NCBI GenBank assembly: GCA_949710005.1
Contig: OX453281.1
Coordinates: forward strand, 15,456,649 to 15,520,648
DNA: 64,000 bases
Source: Ricordea florida
Taxonomy: Eukaryota; Cnidaria; Anthozoa; Corallimorpharia; Ricordeidae
Direction: 5' to 3'
A program made the translations under genes and the position numbers. Of the stretch, positions 9,513 through 20,374 are shown one piece after another. The notes beneath the pieces are model-generated. The model made no database searches, was not told the origin of the DNA, and was given only the letters and a program-made list of their open reading frames with translations. The first letter of the stretch is position 1; each line of letters opens with the position of its first letter.

Positions 9513-10934
9513 CTATATAATTAACAAATGACAGGACTCCGTGCTTGTGCAATTAAGAAAATGTATATTTGTCAGGTTTGTGTTGAAAATACCTTCCTGA
9601 GAAGAGTTTCAGTTATATTTAAGAAATACCATAATTTTAATCTCTGTCTAGCTTGGGCAAGTAACAGTGCTATGTGTACTGGGAGGGGTCGCCCATTTTA
9701 AACGTTACTGACTCTTCAAATTGTGGGTACGATATCGCTAGTAACGAGATATCTGATTATAGTGTGTGTACGCAAATGAACATTGTTTGGCAACAAGGAC
9801 CTACAATGTTTGTGTCTTTTTAATTTAAATGACCGTCTCTGAAGCATGACCACTCACTAGCTGCTTTATTTATCACAATAAAACAGAAAAAGTACTGAAG
9901 CTTGTAATGAATTTAAGACTCTCTTAAGGTCCTTTTTTCCACACTTCACAAAACAAAGAACTTTGGTCCGGCTGCCTCAATGCTTCTTAAGATTTGAAAT
10001 GTAATTGTATTGTTAATAATTTTTGTAATGCTGCAACGGCCATATAGAGGTGCAAAACAACAAAAAGTATCTCTAACCTCTCTCTAATTATAAGCAGTAT
10101 TTACTCTGTTTTAGAGCTGATGAAAAGTCATTTTAATGCCGACAAATCACTCACTATAATTGCAGTAGATAAATTTCTCAGACCTTATCTTTTCATGCTA
10201 AGGAATTTCCCTCTAAAGACAGTCATACAGTGCCACGCAATTGAGAAATTGTAGAATGTGTTTAGTGATCAGCTACGTAAGTGTTAGGTTTGAAGTGCAT
10301 ACTTAAACATCCTTTTTCTTTTCTTAATTAATCATGGCTTTGTGCACGAAAGTTACATCTATGAAATAAACTGCCTTTCCACAAATGTGCATGGCATGAA
10401 GAACATTTTCATTCATTCAGTAAACAGAACTACATTGTTTTACTCGTCTGCGTCAACATGGCTTGGAAAACCACTGAAAAAATATTGTGCTACGGTAAAG
10501 TATCAGTGGATCAATCCATGCAGTGAGACCATTATGTGGAAACTTTATGAACACTTAGTCTTCTTGTTAGTTTGTTCTACTAGGCAATGTGGTCCCAACC
10601 TATAACATCTGCTGTGGATCAAGCCATATACAACTGTAGTGTGACTATACATATAATCTTGCAAATATATATATATTTTTTCATATTTTCGTGTAGTACA
10701 GTTTTCATCCATCCGTAGAGTAACAGTATGAACAAGGGTAGTGGAATATTAAGGATTAGATTGTACGTGTATAAATGCTGTTAAAGAGCATATTGATTTG
10801 TATGTGAACTAAATTGAGGTTCGAATTAAAATTGCACAAAAATACAAACCCAAATCTTTATTTTCATGTAAGTCACTTGTTTTTTTCCAAGATATTCTGT
10901 CACCTGGGTACCAAACAATACATCAGTGAGTAGT
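9513..10934. other. AT-rich non-coding DNA (copy A)
   Basis: No supported gene. The sequence closely matches 21100-22485. The frame at 10342-10605 is not kept open in copy B, which argues against coding. Confidence 0.55.
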
Positions 10935-11333
10935 AAGGGGGGCCACTATGGCACCTGAGGAGGCTTCTGATTGGCTGTTGAAAAAAATTTTTGTCAGGGT
11001 ATTTAAAAATGGCGGCGGTGTGGAAATGATGCAAATGGCGGGAAAAAACCGGTTTGGGCCGGTTTTGGCGGGAAAGGGGGCTCAGCATCCCCCCACCCAT
11101 GAAGTCATGACTTGGATGATAAAAGGGGTGGAGACCGTGATGAGTTTCATTCCTTAAAGGCATCATGGGTGAAAGAGGAGTTGACAAAAACAAAACGAGG
11201 GAAGACATGATCGGCAAGATGTTTAGGGGTATGGCCATTACCCGAGATGAGTACGACAGGTATATGACTACCTTGGATGACAATGATATGACAAAATTCT
11301 TACAACCGCCAGGAGGGGCTGTAGCGGGAAGTC
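10935..11333. other. copy-A-specific 400-bp segment, possibly another element's 5' end
   Basis: Replaces the roughly 5.3 kb found in copy B. It is richer in GC, has a CCAAT-type box (GATTGGCTG near 10969), and has a short open frame at 11165-11350 starting MGERGVDKNKTREDMIGKMF. That frame runs up to the join with MULE sequence. The combination looks like the promoter and first exon of a different transposon, but no family is recognised. Confidence 0.4.
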
Positions 11334-12342
11334 CTGAAGAAGGAAGATGACACGTACAAACCCAAGTTCTGGTCCTATTTCGACGAGCGTACAGAAATGA
11401 TGGCTTGCCACATGTTGGAAGAAGTTCGAAAAGAGGGTGGAATGGCGTGCGGAGAAGACGGCAAGCCGTTACTTTGTAATACTAACAATTCAGAGTCTAT
11501 GAACAATGTCATGAGGTCTGCCAAAAAAACGTTCCTGAAAGAAAATCCATGTAATTCACAGCTGAATAAGCTACAGTTTACAAAAAATGTTTTTGAAGTC
11601 GTCCATGCTAACCAGTTGGAAGAGCTGCACTCTGCTATAACTGGGCTGAGTGACGATTACATCCTTGCCGATCACGCTACTTACTTGCAAGTCCCAGCTG
11701 ATGTTTCGTTCGAGTGGACGCCCCAGACAAGAGAAGAGTACATCCGCGGCGTGCAAATTTAAAAGCTCTCTTTAGAAGATGTCTTCAAAGAGAAGGAGGT
11801 ACCGTGGCCTATTGTGCTGTCTTCAGTAACGGAACTGGTTAATAGTCACGGGTATTCCAAAGAAAATGCCGATGCCTTAGAAAAAGAAGTTCTCGTACTT
11901 CTCAACCACCCGAATTCCATACAGCGAAAAGCAAGCCTGCAAACAGGAGGCGTTCAACAATATGAAGTCGCAAGTCCCAGCGCGAAACACGAAACTGTTC
12001 AAGTCTCTGTTTATACCGACCATGCAACCTGCGTGTGTGGAAGGTACAAAGATGACAACATTTGCAAGCACTCTTTAGCAGTGGCAGCTCGATCTGAGAC
12101 TCATTCTCTGTGTTCATCTTGATTTGATCCGAAAGAAATCGAGGAAAGTTCGTAGTATAACAGCGCTTGCTGAACATGACGTCAGAAAAAAAAGGCAGAA
12201 AAAAAGAGAGGCAAAAACAAATATGGTTATCGACCAGCGAGAGAACGAGCACAAACCAGCACTAGCGCGGCAGGCACAGAGGAAGAAGAAGCAAGACCAA
12301 AGCCATTGTATACTGAGATATACCACAACGAGAACTCATTGA
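11334..12342 (+). pseudogene. MULE-type transposase, C-terminal remnant with SWIM zinc finger (copy A)
   Basis: Pieces at 11397-11762 and 11814-12122 are separated by an in-frame stop at 11760. The second carries a SWIM zinc finger of the form CVCGRYKDDNICKH (CxC-xn-CxH), a domain that follows the DDE catalytic core in Mutator-like transposases and binds DNA. The catalytic part is missing in this copy, and about 40 bp present in copy B (after the PWPIV motif) are deleted. A frame change follows the SWIM domain near 12090. This is a dead remnant. Confidence 0.65.
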
Positions 12343-13600
12343 TTTCGTCTTGATGTTCCTCACAGAAGCTGCAAGGAAATGCAAATCATGCAGTTTAGAT
12401 TTTTGCCACAGAAAAAAGGTCATCCCATTTGACATCGTCTTTTCGCATATGGAAAGGTGGATGTTTCCCGTCAATGGCGACTGAAGAATTGTAAGCCGTC
12501 ATCGAAGGAGACTGTCCGATACTATCACGCCGCGAAGAAGTGTCTTCCCAACCGATTTCCATACTTTTCGGTGGAGTACATTGATATACCAAGCGACTTC
12601 AAAGACAGCCTTTGAGATTCCCACTAAAAGTATCTTGAGAGTGAATTTGAGCTAACCTTTGATTAGTTCTTTTCCACCCGCTCCAAGGTTTTCTAGAAGC
12701 TGTAATTTATTCCTCTTTACTCAATGCCAGAATGTTCAAAATCAGCTACACTAGCTGAAGTTAAACCCATTTTAACCATAAGAGGTTGATTGCATGGTTA
12801 TGTTTAATAATTTCAAAGGCGGAATTCCTTTTTTTGAGAAATGTTGCCATTTGAATTAGTCCACCACACGGTCAGTTTCAACAAGCTCACCACAAGTACA
12901 GATGTATTTTTATTGTTATTTAGTATATCGGGCTTTGCAACGCGGTAGTCTAAGAGTAGTAAGTGGCGTTTCACCACAATATGTAGAACCGTTTCAAAGC
13001 AAGTTTAAATTTAAGTTTAAGACAAGATTCCACTCCTTTAATTTGCAACGTAATGCAGGGAGTTTTTGTGCTCTCATTTTGTCCGTTGGTGGATAACGAT
13101 TACATTATGTTTGCAGCATTTCAAGACAATTTAAATAAACGACTTAAGTCTTTTTAAGAGAGTGTACGACACAGATATCATCGTCATTTCACGAATTTGT
13201 AGTTCTTAAAAACCAGCACGGGGAATTCCCCATACGACATTTTAATCACAATTATGAGCCAGTTAAATTTTATTTATAGGTATATCAAACATATTTGGAA
13301 AGAGTGTTTAACCTAGTATTCGTTCTGGTTGCTGTTGCTGTTGAAGATAACATCCAATCAACAAAGCATTGGTTCTCTTTTCAAGTTCTTTGATAGTTTT
13401 TCTTGTTGTAATAATTACTTTTCTTCAAACGTAAGAAACATTAACTTCGTTTCTTTCGGCTGTAACCTAAAACGTCACCGATGGTTAATTTGATCCGGTC
13501 TGTTGTAAAAAACAAAAATCCAAAGATTTAACGTCTGGTGTCTTCTGATAAAGCATTTTAGCAAGGGTCCTCGCTTTGTAGTTTAACCCGAGCACCGAGC
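12343..13600. other. non-coding DNA between the MULE relic and the 94-bp array (copy A)
   Basis: No supported gene. It matches 28819-30090 in copy B. It may contain the 3' end of the MULE element, but no terminal inverted repeat was identified. Confidence 0.5.
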
Positions 13601-13621
13601 CCCCCATCGACTCCGAGTACG

Positions 13622-13997
13622 TTCGGCTTCCTTCAAAGCGTTTTAGTGAGGGTCTTCGTTTTGTAGTTTGACACGGCCTTTTCTACAAAACGAAGACCCT
13701 ATCCCTTTTGTGTTTTTCGGCTTGCGTCAAAGCGTTTTAGTGAGGGTCTTCGTTATTTAGTTTGACCCGGCCTTTTCTACAAAACGAAGGCCCCATCCTT
13801 TTACTGCTTTTCGGCTTGCGTCAAAGTGTTTTAATGAGGGTCTTCGTTTTGTAGTTTGACCCGGCCTTTTCTATAAAACGAAGACCCCATCCTTTTCGTG
13901 TTTTTCGGCTTGTCTTACAGCATTTTAGTGAGAGTCTTCGTTTTGTAGTTTGACCCGGCCTTTTCTACAAGACAAATACCCCAGTAATTTAGTGTTT
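13622..13997. repeat. 94-bp tandem array with a hairpin in each unit (copy A)
   Basis: Units start TTCGGCTT at 13622, 13716, 13810 and 13904, each 94 bp. Within a unit GGGTCTTCGTTTTGTAG is followed, after about 16 bases, by its exact reverse complement, giving a 17-bp stem. Several units carry compensated or partial changes, and the last unit is decayed. No coding content. Confidence 0.9.
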
Positions 13998-14155
13998 TTT
14001 TGGCCTCTGACAGGTTTCTTTATGAGCTAGCCGTCCTTGTTTTTGTAGTTTGACTTGAATTTAGTAGGTTTTTAAATAGTTCTTAGGTTTTGGGTCTTAG
14101 GTCTTAGGTCTTTGTTTTATAGACACCCCAAGGAAAAGTCCGATTCAAGTAGGAA

Positions 14156-14775
14156 ATGTCCCTTCCGCACCGTTTTTCCTCGCCTGTAATGTCATCTACG
14201 CCCAAAAAGCAATTTAATTCTAAAGCTATCGGAAAAGCCCTCGTCGACTTCGGTGATATCAGACAAAGCCAATCCATTTTCTTGGATACTTGCGTTTACA
14301 AAGGCGATAGATCTATCCTTGACTTGCGAACTCACTACAAGCCGACAGAAACATTTCAGTACACACATTACACTTCCTGTCACCCGCCAGGGGTCAGTAA
14401 AGGCTTCATCAAAGGCGAAGCACTCAGGCCGCTTTGAACTAACTCTTCAAAAAATACTTTTTGAAGAGAATATTGTAGCATTCAGATCGCCTTTACGCGA
14501 GAGGTCATCCAGATATTCTGGTAAATAAAGTCCTCTCAGAAGTGAAATTTGAAGAGAGAAAGTCGGCTCTTCAACAAAATAAAAGAACCTACAATAGATT
14601 CATCCTTTTTTCACACAATACTACCCAGCGTCGCCTATTAAAAAAAACCTTATTGGAAAAATGGCATTTAATACAGGATCAACCTTTACTTAGTGAGATA
14701 TACAAAGAGCCTCCCATCATCTCGTACAAAAGAGGAAAATCGCTCAACGACATAGTCGTGAGATCCAAGCTCTAA
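14156..14775 (+). pseudogene. Penelope-like element reverse transcriptase fragment (copy A)
   Basis: The frame 14156-14437 has THYKPTETFQYTHYTSCHPPGVSKGF, matching the conserved YxKPTxxxQYxxxxSCHP block of Penelope-like RTs. The frame then shifts near 14430, and 14542-14775 continues with the C-terminal part ending PPIISYKRGKSLNDIVVRSKL-type sequence. No GIY-YIG endonuclease follows. The fragment is 5'-truncated and frameshifted. A GGTCTTA-rich stretch lies just upstream. Confidence 0.7.
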
Positions 14776-14844
14776 AGGCAAAGAAACTACACTTGTGAAC
14801 AGTGGGAGTCCTGTAGGCCTGTCACAACTTTTTTTTTAAACTAA

Positions 14845-15056
14845 AGAGCGGAGGCGATCAACGGTGTCGTTTGAAGTATCGACTTCCCGTAACCGGTTGG
14901 TAGAGAAACGAAGATATCCTTCCCTTTAAAAAACAAATCGATGGCTTTCTGCTGTTCTTCATGAAATTTCTTTATTCCGTGAGCCGCACAAGAAAAATTC
15001 AAAGTCGCGATACAGCTCGTTGTTGTGCAAGAACACGGTTCGCCCCCCCATTTTCT
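14845..15056 (-). pseudogene. RecQ-type helicase N-terminal fragment (copy A)
   Basis: The minus strand encodes HEEQQKAIDLFFKGKD followed by LPTGYGKS, the Walker A motif of RecQ-family DNA helicases, ahead of QTTPL. The helicase core beyond motif I is missing. A run of seven C (six in copy B) at about 15042-15048 shifts the frame just after the ATG. RecQ fragments are often carried by mobile elements in invertebrate genomes. Confidence 0.6.
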
Positions 15057-15642
15057 TTTATGGTTCTCACGAGGCTATAACAGACTTAACCCAATCAGAG
15101 TCCATGTAAGTATTGAGAACATGGCTCGCCAGTAAAAACGCATGACATATTTTCGTGCTAAAGGGTGACGTCACATAACACGATTTGTGTCAGGTCATCG
15201 TTCCCTGCTCCGTTTTTTCCTTCGGAGGAAGGATGCGGCTGCACGTAGGCTATGGAGTTATGTTAAGAGATTACATTATCCTGCAAATAATGACTTTGTC
15301 TCTGGTTTCACTTTTGTTTTTGGGTGAAATGAATGAATTCTGTTGAATGAATTTTAACTAAATCGATAAAATATTAGGCTCATCAAACCTGGCTGAAACA
15401 ATGATATTGGGATGAACCATAATACCTTAGAGTGGGAGAGGGGTTGTCAAATATTCATGTATTATTTTAATAATAAAAATAAAAATAATTTTAAGTCAAC
15501 TTAGACCATAATTAATATTATCATTAGTTCTCTATCAATAATGTTAATATGAATTATCATTATTAATTGTTTATTGTTAATTATTAATATTACTGACACC
15601 CACACCCACGTACATCCAAGACCCACGATTTGTACCCACGAT

Positions 15643-15673
<31 letters not shown>

Positions 15674-16028
15674 AAAGTTTGATACAGAAAACACTTTCTC
15701 AAGTGAAGTGTGAAAACAGACAGCAAACCCTCCAACAAACACACATTAAAAAATCAAACGAATTTTGCTTTTGTAACGCAATACCAATGCTATGCCATCA
15801 AAGAATGTGACTGTATGTTGTTGTCATTAAAGAGTGTCTTATGTTGTAGGTGCTAATTGAATCCACTGGGAATAACATGTCTGTGTAAGGCCATATAAAG
15901 CACTAAGCACGTTATACTCGTGTGTTCTGTAATCCGTACGCCGTTTGTTTTCCTTAGTTAGGTTTTCGTTTCTGTGAGTAATAGAGTTATATAGGTGGAA
16001 CACTACACCACTCATCAGTACCTACCTT

Positions 16029-16163
16029 AAAACAAATTCTTTGAAAGACAGGCGTCTGATTGAAAGCCAACCACCGCTGAAACAAATTTTTAAGGAAAGG
16101 CCAATCCTATCATACAAGAACGGACGCTTTTTACAAGGCAAACTCGTGAGAGCTAAACTGTGA
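16029..16163 (+). pseudogene. Penelope-like element RT C-terminal fragment (copy B)
   Basis: Copy of the fragment at 4363-4497, with the same terminal LVRAKL motif and stop. The flanks are the same, confirming that it belongs to the duplicated unit. Confidence 0.55.
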
Positions 16164-16521
16164 GAATGGCGAAAACACGAGCGCAGGAGTCGCGCGGGCC
16201 TGTCAACACCATTGAACACACTTTGCTAGTGCAGTGCGTGCAAAAGCTCGAAAGTTTATCCGCTCGAAGAAAATTATTCCAGTGATGTTGATGAATGCCT
16301 GGACCAGGATATGCATATGTTACGTGTGACAAATTCCTTCTGTTCTTTTTGTAACCTTTAATGTCACAGTATCTTAACTTTTTTACATAACTGCAATGAT
16401 CAATTAATGTCATTACATATTACTCCGCAGTTCAAATATATGGTCTTTCATATATTCATTTGAATCATTCTTCTCCGTATACGGGTATATTACGAACTCC
16501 CAACATGACCAGTTCCCAGTT

Positions 16522-16592
16522 GGCTTGATAGCTCAGTTGGTAGAGCACTGCTCCGGTATCGCAGAGGTCATGGGTTCGAATCCCGTTCAGCC
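16522..16592 (+). tRNA. tRNA-like sequence, probably pseudogene or SINE-type (copy B)
   Basis: Paralogue of 4856-4926 with a better D stem (GCTC/GAGC) and acceptor stem (one mismatch). It keeps C33, so a functional Thr tRNA is still doubtful. A T9-11 run follows directly. Confidence 0.5.
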
Positions 16593-17312
16593 ATTATTTT
16601 TTTTTTTCTTCAGGCTTTAATTTCACAGCTGATTAAGCTGTGTACATAACTGCGATGATCAATTAATGTCATTACGTGTGACATGTTTGGAGGTGAATGG
16701 TGTCAACGACAGCCCAGCCACAGATAAAAATAATGAATGGTGGGAAAGTGTTCAAGAGGCAAATGTAAAATTCTATGTCATTGATAAGCAATAGAAATCA
16801 ATACTCTCACGCAAGGTGTATCAGGCCCTCAACTTAATTTAGCGTGTGCACAAACTGGATACTAGTCTATAGAAGCTCCATGGGCAGCACCCTGAATTGG
16901 AGCATGCCTCAGGAGCAATGCCAGGGACATTTTCAATCGAAATCAACCCCACTGCAAAGCCTGTTGTCCGTGAATGTGGTCCTCGTAGACAGCCTGTAAC
17001 GCTTCTACCCAAATAGTCATCCAACCTACAGATTGGGTAAACAGTCTATGGTTGGGTCCAGCCGGAAGAACAGATCAGAATATGATTAGACCCCTAAGAC
17101 CTCAACAAAGCAGTCTAGCGGGAACACTGTCCAATCCCCACTGTGGAGGAAATTGTCCCGAAGATTCCAGATTCCAAGATTCTTTGATGCCAAAAGTGGG
17201 TAAAGTACAGATGAAACTAGTCTACAAGTCAAGTCTGCTAACGACAATGAACACCGCACTTGGCAGGTGCAGTTGGTTAAAAATACCATTGGGAATCAAA
17301 TAAGCGCTTGAA

Positions 17313-18615
17313 ATGTACCAGAGAGCCATTTATGACTTGCTGGAAAAGATAGAGAATGTTTCAGACTGGTTACCCATTCGCTGTGGAGTGAAGCAAGGGA
17401 GCCTTCTTGGCCCGCCTCTTTTCAATATCTTCGGGAATAATGTTAATTACTCAGCTAGAACTTCCTCACTACGTCTGTATGCCGACGACACGACGCAATA
17501 TGTAGCTCAAGAGTGTCCTGCTATACTTGAATCCACCTTGAACTATGACATAATGAAGTTAACGCACTGGTTCACTGCGAACTATCTGCAAGTTAATGCT
17601 TCCAAAACTCAAGCAATGACTCTGGGTAAATCTCAGTATACATACAATTTTTTAGCTGGTGACAAGACCATCGAGATTGAGCCGACTCTCAAAATTTTAG
17701 GTGTTACATTGGATCGGGATTTGTCTTTTAGGCCCCACGTTACAATCATGCTAAAAAAGCGTATGCTATGATAGCTGCATTATGAAGGTTTAAACGTTTA
17801 GTTCCTTCAGACGTGATGATCTCCCTGTATAAAGCCTACGTGTTACCACATATTGAATACTGCTGCCCATTGCTGCTGGCAATATCTAAGACTTTGATAA
17901 ACGCCGCATCGAACGTTCTAATAACTTTGCGATTAAGTCACTACTGAATCTGAGTAACTCGGCCAGCTATGTTCTATGCCTAGCCATGGCTGCTATGGAC
18001 ACGTTAGAGCAAAGACGTATCGTGCAATCGCTCATTTTATTTTTTAAGTGTTTTAGACTCGATGGCCCAAATTATATTTCCCAGTTTTTTACACCTAGGT
18101 TAACTAACTACAATTTACGAGGTAGAGGCTTAAGTGCTGTGCGGCCCCCATATAACAGCCTTGTCATGCACAACTCCTTTCTGTATTTAATTGCCCATTT
18201 GTGGAAACCAGTTGCCAGCTTATGTCAAATCCTCGACCACTTTAGCACAATTTCGCGCTTGTCTAAATGGTATGAAATTTGCAGGGTGTCAGTGTACGAA
18301 CTGTATCTGATTTTATTTTCATTTTTATATTTGCACATATATATTTCTATGCTTCTGGTACTACTCATATATTTTTAATATTAGGATTAGTTCTATTTAA
18401 GAATAGTTTATATTTTAATTCTAGATTTACCTTAGCATTTCCCTTTATTTTCCTTTTATCTTAATGATATTAATGTAATAGTAATGTAATGTAGTTATGC
18501 CTTTATTGTAAATAGTCGTGCGTTTTTAACATGAGCCCCTGGCTCAGGAGATTGGGCAACCACTTCCAACGTCTACGACTTAAAATAAATATCATCATCA
18601 TCATCATCATCATCA
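17313..18615 (+). pseudogene. LINE (CR1/L2-like) reverse transcriptase 3' fragment (copy B)
   Basis: Same fragment as 5639-6944, in copy B. It has the same GVKQGSLLGP and YADDT motifs (17313-17771), the same break before the thumb segment, and a C-terminal frame at 17986-18378. It has lost one codon relative to A near 17518 and ends in an (ATC)n tail at about 18590-18615. Shared frameshifts show that the LINE was already dead before the block duplicated. Confidence 0.8.
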
Positions 18616-18659
18616 GATCATGCACGTGCAATCATGGATGACATTCTGGTTGATATAGT

Positions 18660-18784
18660 TTACTAGGCGAAGGGTTCCTCCATACCACAACAGTGGATGC
18701 AAATCAGTACAAGTAGTTCATGGACCACATAACCGGTTTTATACAGAACTTAGCAGCCCTAAAACTGGTTATGCAATATTGGAA
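18660..18784 (-). pseudogene. decayed second exon of the secreted-peptide family (copy B)
   Basis: Counterpart of 6985-7116 in the second block, with the same acceptor, the same stops and the same YKTGYVV-like core. The shared stops date the decay before the duplication. Confidence 0.5.
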
Positions 18785-19434
18785 CTAGAAATAAAGATAA
18801 AATGTAACGATTTATAAGGGTAATCACGTTAAGACTTTATGGGATGACTCCAACAAAAAACCACGTCTCCTTGTTTTCCTGTTGCTCCCTCCAACTGAGG
18901 TACGAGGGATTACGAGAAAAATACTCTTATTAACTCTCATTATATTTGAGTTTTTTAAAAAAAAATTAGTCAACTTGCTGGAAGAGGAAAATTCAGTTTC
19001 GTGGACTGTGTTAGAAAAAAGGCTGAACTGCCAATGATCAAACCATCTTATAGTCTAGTAGCTTTTTAAATGAACCTTTCCGTACAGTATTTTCCTGTAA
19101 TCATTGGCTCACTAAATGGTATATTTGGCGGCTCAGACTTGAGGTGTTAAAAGTTAAATATGTCTTCAAATGCTTAAATTGATATCTCACGAGTGAGCTG
19201 TCTGCGACTGTGATCTATGGAATGCAACTAAAAATTAAACTAGTCTTAGCTAAAACTTTGAAAAGGGTGTTTAATTAAGAGATCAGATTTTCAATGGCAG
19301 AGATTCCTTTGAAACAGTGTGCTTCGTATAATAAAATAAGTAATGTGGCTTTGAATCATTGTATGAAAATCCTGATGTGTAATTACAGAACTCAGAAGGA
19401 AACTCTATGCACATGTGCTGATTTTCAACGTAGT

Positions 19435-19665
19435 TTACCAGATTTTAGTTGTATCAAATTCATGATCAGAGAAACAGCTTTGAGGGTCAAACATTTCGTC
19501 TTTATTATATCTGCTACACACGACATATTTGCGATTATTTTTACAACGCATCGTTTCAAGTTCTTGTAGCTTTCTGCATTCAAGTTGACTTGAACATGAA
19601 TTCATATTATTTAAGCAGCTAATAGCGTCGGCAAGCTTAATAATAATAATAATAATAGTATTCAT
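19435..19665 (-). CDS. six-cysteine open frame, copy B (uncertain)
   Basis: Paralogue of 7727-7954, 76 codons, with one extra ATT unit at its start and two residue changes (D to N, A to E). The six cysteines are unchanged. The coding claim is as weak as for copy A. Confidence 0.25.
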   Translation of the reverse strand: MNTIIIIIIKLADAISCLNNMNSCSSQLECRKLQELETMRCKNNRKYVVCSRYNKDEMFDPQSCFSDHEFDTTKIW

Positions 19666-19772
19666 CCCGGGAGCCTACATCGTCAAACCGGTTTTCAGTA
19701 GGGCACTGTAAAGATTACTCTTGCTGAAGATTACTCCAGATGTTAAACAGTAAGTCGCTCCACTTTACTTTT

Positions 19773-19897
19773 TTATTCATCACCCTTTTTGGGTTTCCAA
19801 GAACATGGTCCGAACTTGTAAATTACGTTTCTGTAGACCACGTAACCGGTTTTGTATCGAATTCTCCAACCAAGGAACCTGTTTCGTACACCAGGAA
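19773..19897 (-). CDS. secreted cationic peptide precursor, exon 2 (copy B)
   Basis: Same acceptor and phase as copy A, again with a 229-bp intron. It encodes 41 residues including YKTGYVVYRN and a single PC, then stops at 19773-19775. The spliced product would be 122 residues with four mature cysteines, an even number that could form two disulfides. The even count suggests that B is the more regular form and that A gained an extra cysteine through its 6-bp difference. Confidence 0.6.
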
Positions 19898-20126
19898 CTA
19901 GAAGGAATACAATAAAAACATATCATATGTTGTGATATAACGCGGGTAGAATATGTTAAGTATGTTCGTTATATGTTCCCTATATGAAAAATAACAAGAA
20001 TAGTATTTGTTAAACTCGTGAATGTGTGAAAGAGGTATTCTTCAGCATGTCAAAGGCAAACTTTCAAGTTTCACTTTGTCTGATGGATAAAATATAAGTA
20101 CTTCGAGATCTTTAATTTTCACGTAC

Positions 20127-20370
20127 CGACGCACAAGCGCCTAAAGCAAATGCACACTCTGGAGGGTACGACCGGCCTGGTCAAATACACTGGGACAGAC
20201 AATAGCAGGGGCCTGGGTTTAACACGTTTTATGTCTTCAGCTTCTGTTTCGTTGTCTTTAGCGGTGTTAAACTCGCTGTTAATGTCTTCAACAAAAGCCG
20301 CTTCGTCATCGTCAGCTTTGATATCAACGATGAATGGAGTCAACATGAACAATACCAGCAACAAACGCAT
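20127..20370 (-). CDS. secreted cationic peptide precursor, exon 1 (copy B)
   Basis: Paralogue of 8421-8664 with the same signal peptide (one L to M change), acidic propeptide (one A to T change) and KR site. The mature segment differs at eight of about 32 positions: four are K/R swaps, one L/V, and three involve proline. The cysteines (VCICFRRLCV) are unchanged. The donor at 20126/20127 is the same GTACGTG. Divergence concentrated in the mature part with conserved cysteines and charge is typical of defence or venom peptides under diversifying selection. The identity of the peptide is not known. Confidence 0.7.
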
Positions 20371-20374
20371 CTAA

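Larger units (their letters stand above)
3771..15459. repeat. large tandem duplication, copy A (about 11.7 kb)
   Basis: Begins TATTATTTTAATAATAAA, and the same start recurs at 15460. Colinear, highly similar sequence runs from here to about 10934, and again from 11334 to 15459, against 15460-22485 and 27755-31893. The contents match element by element: Penelope-like fragments, tRNA-like sequence, LINE, peptide gene, MULE relic, 94-bp array and RecQ relic. Copy A alone has the foldback element at 9409-9512 and a unique stretch of about 400 bp at 10935-11333. Confidence 0.9.
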
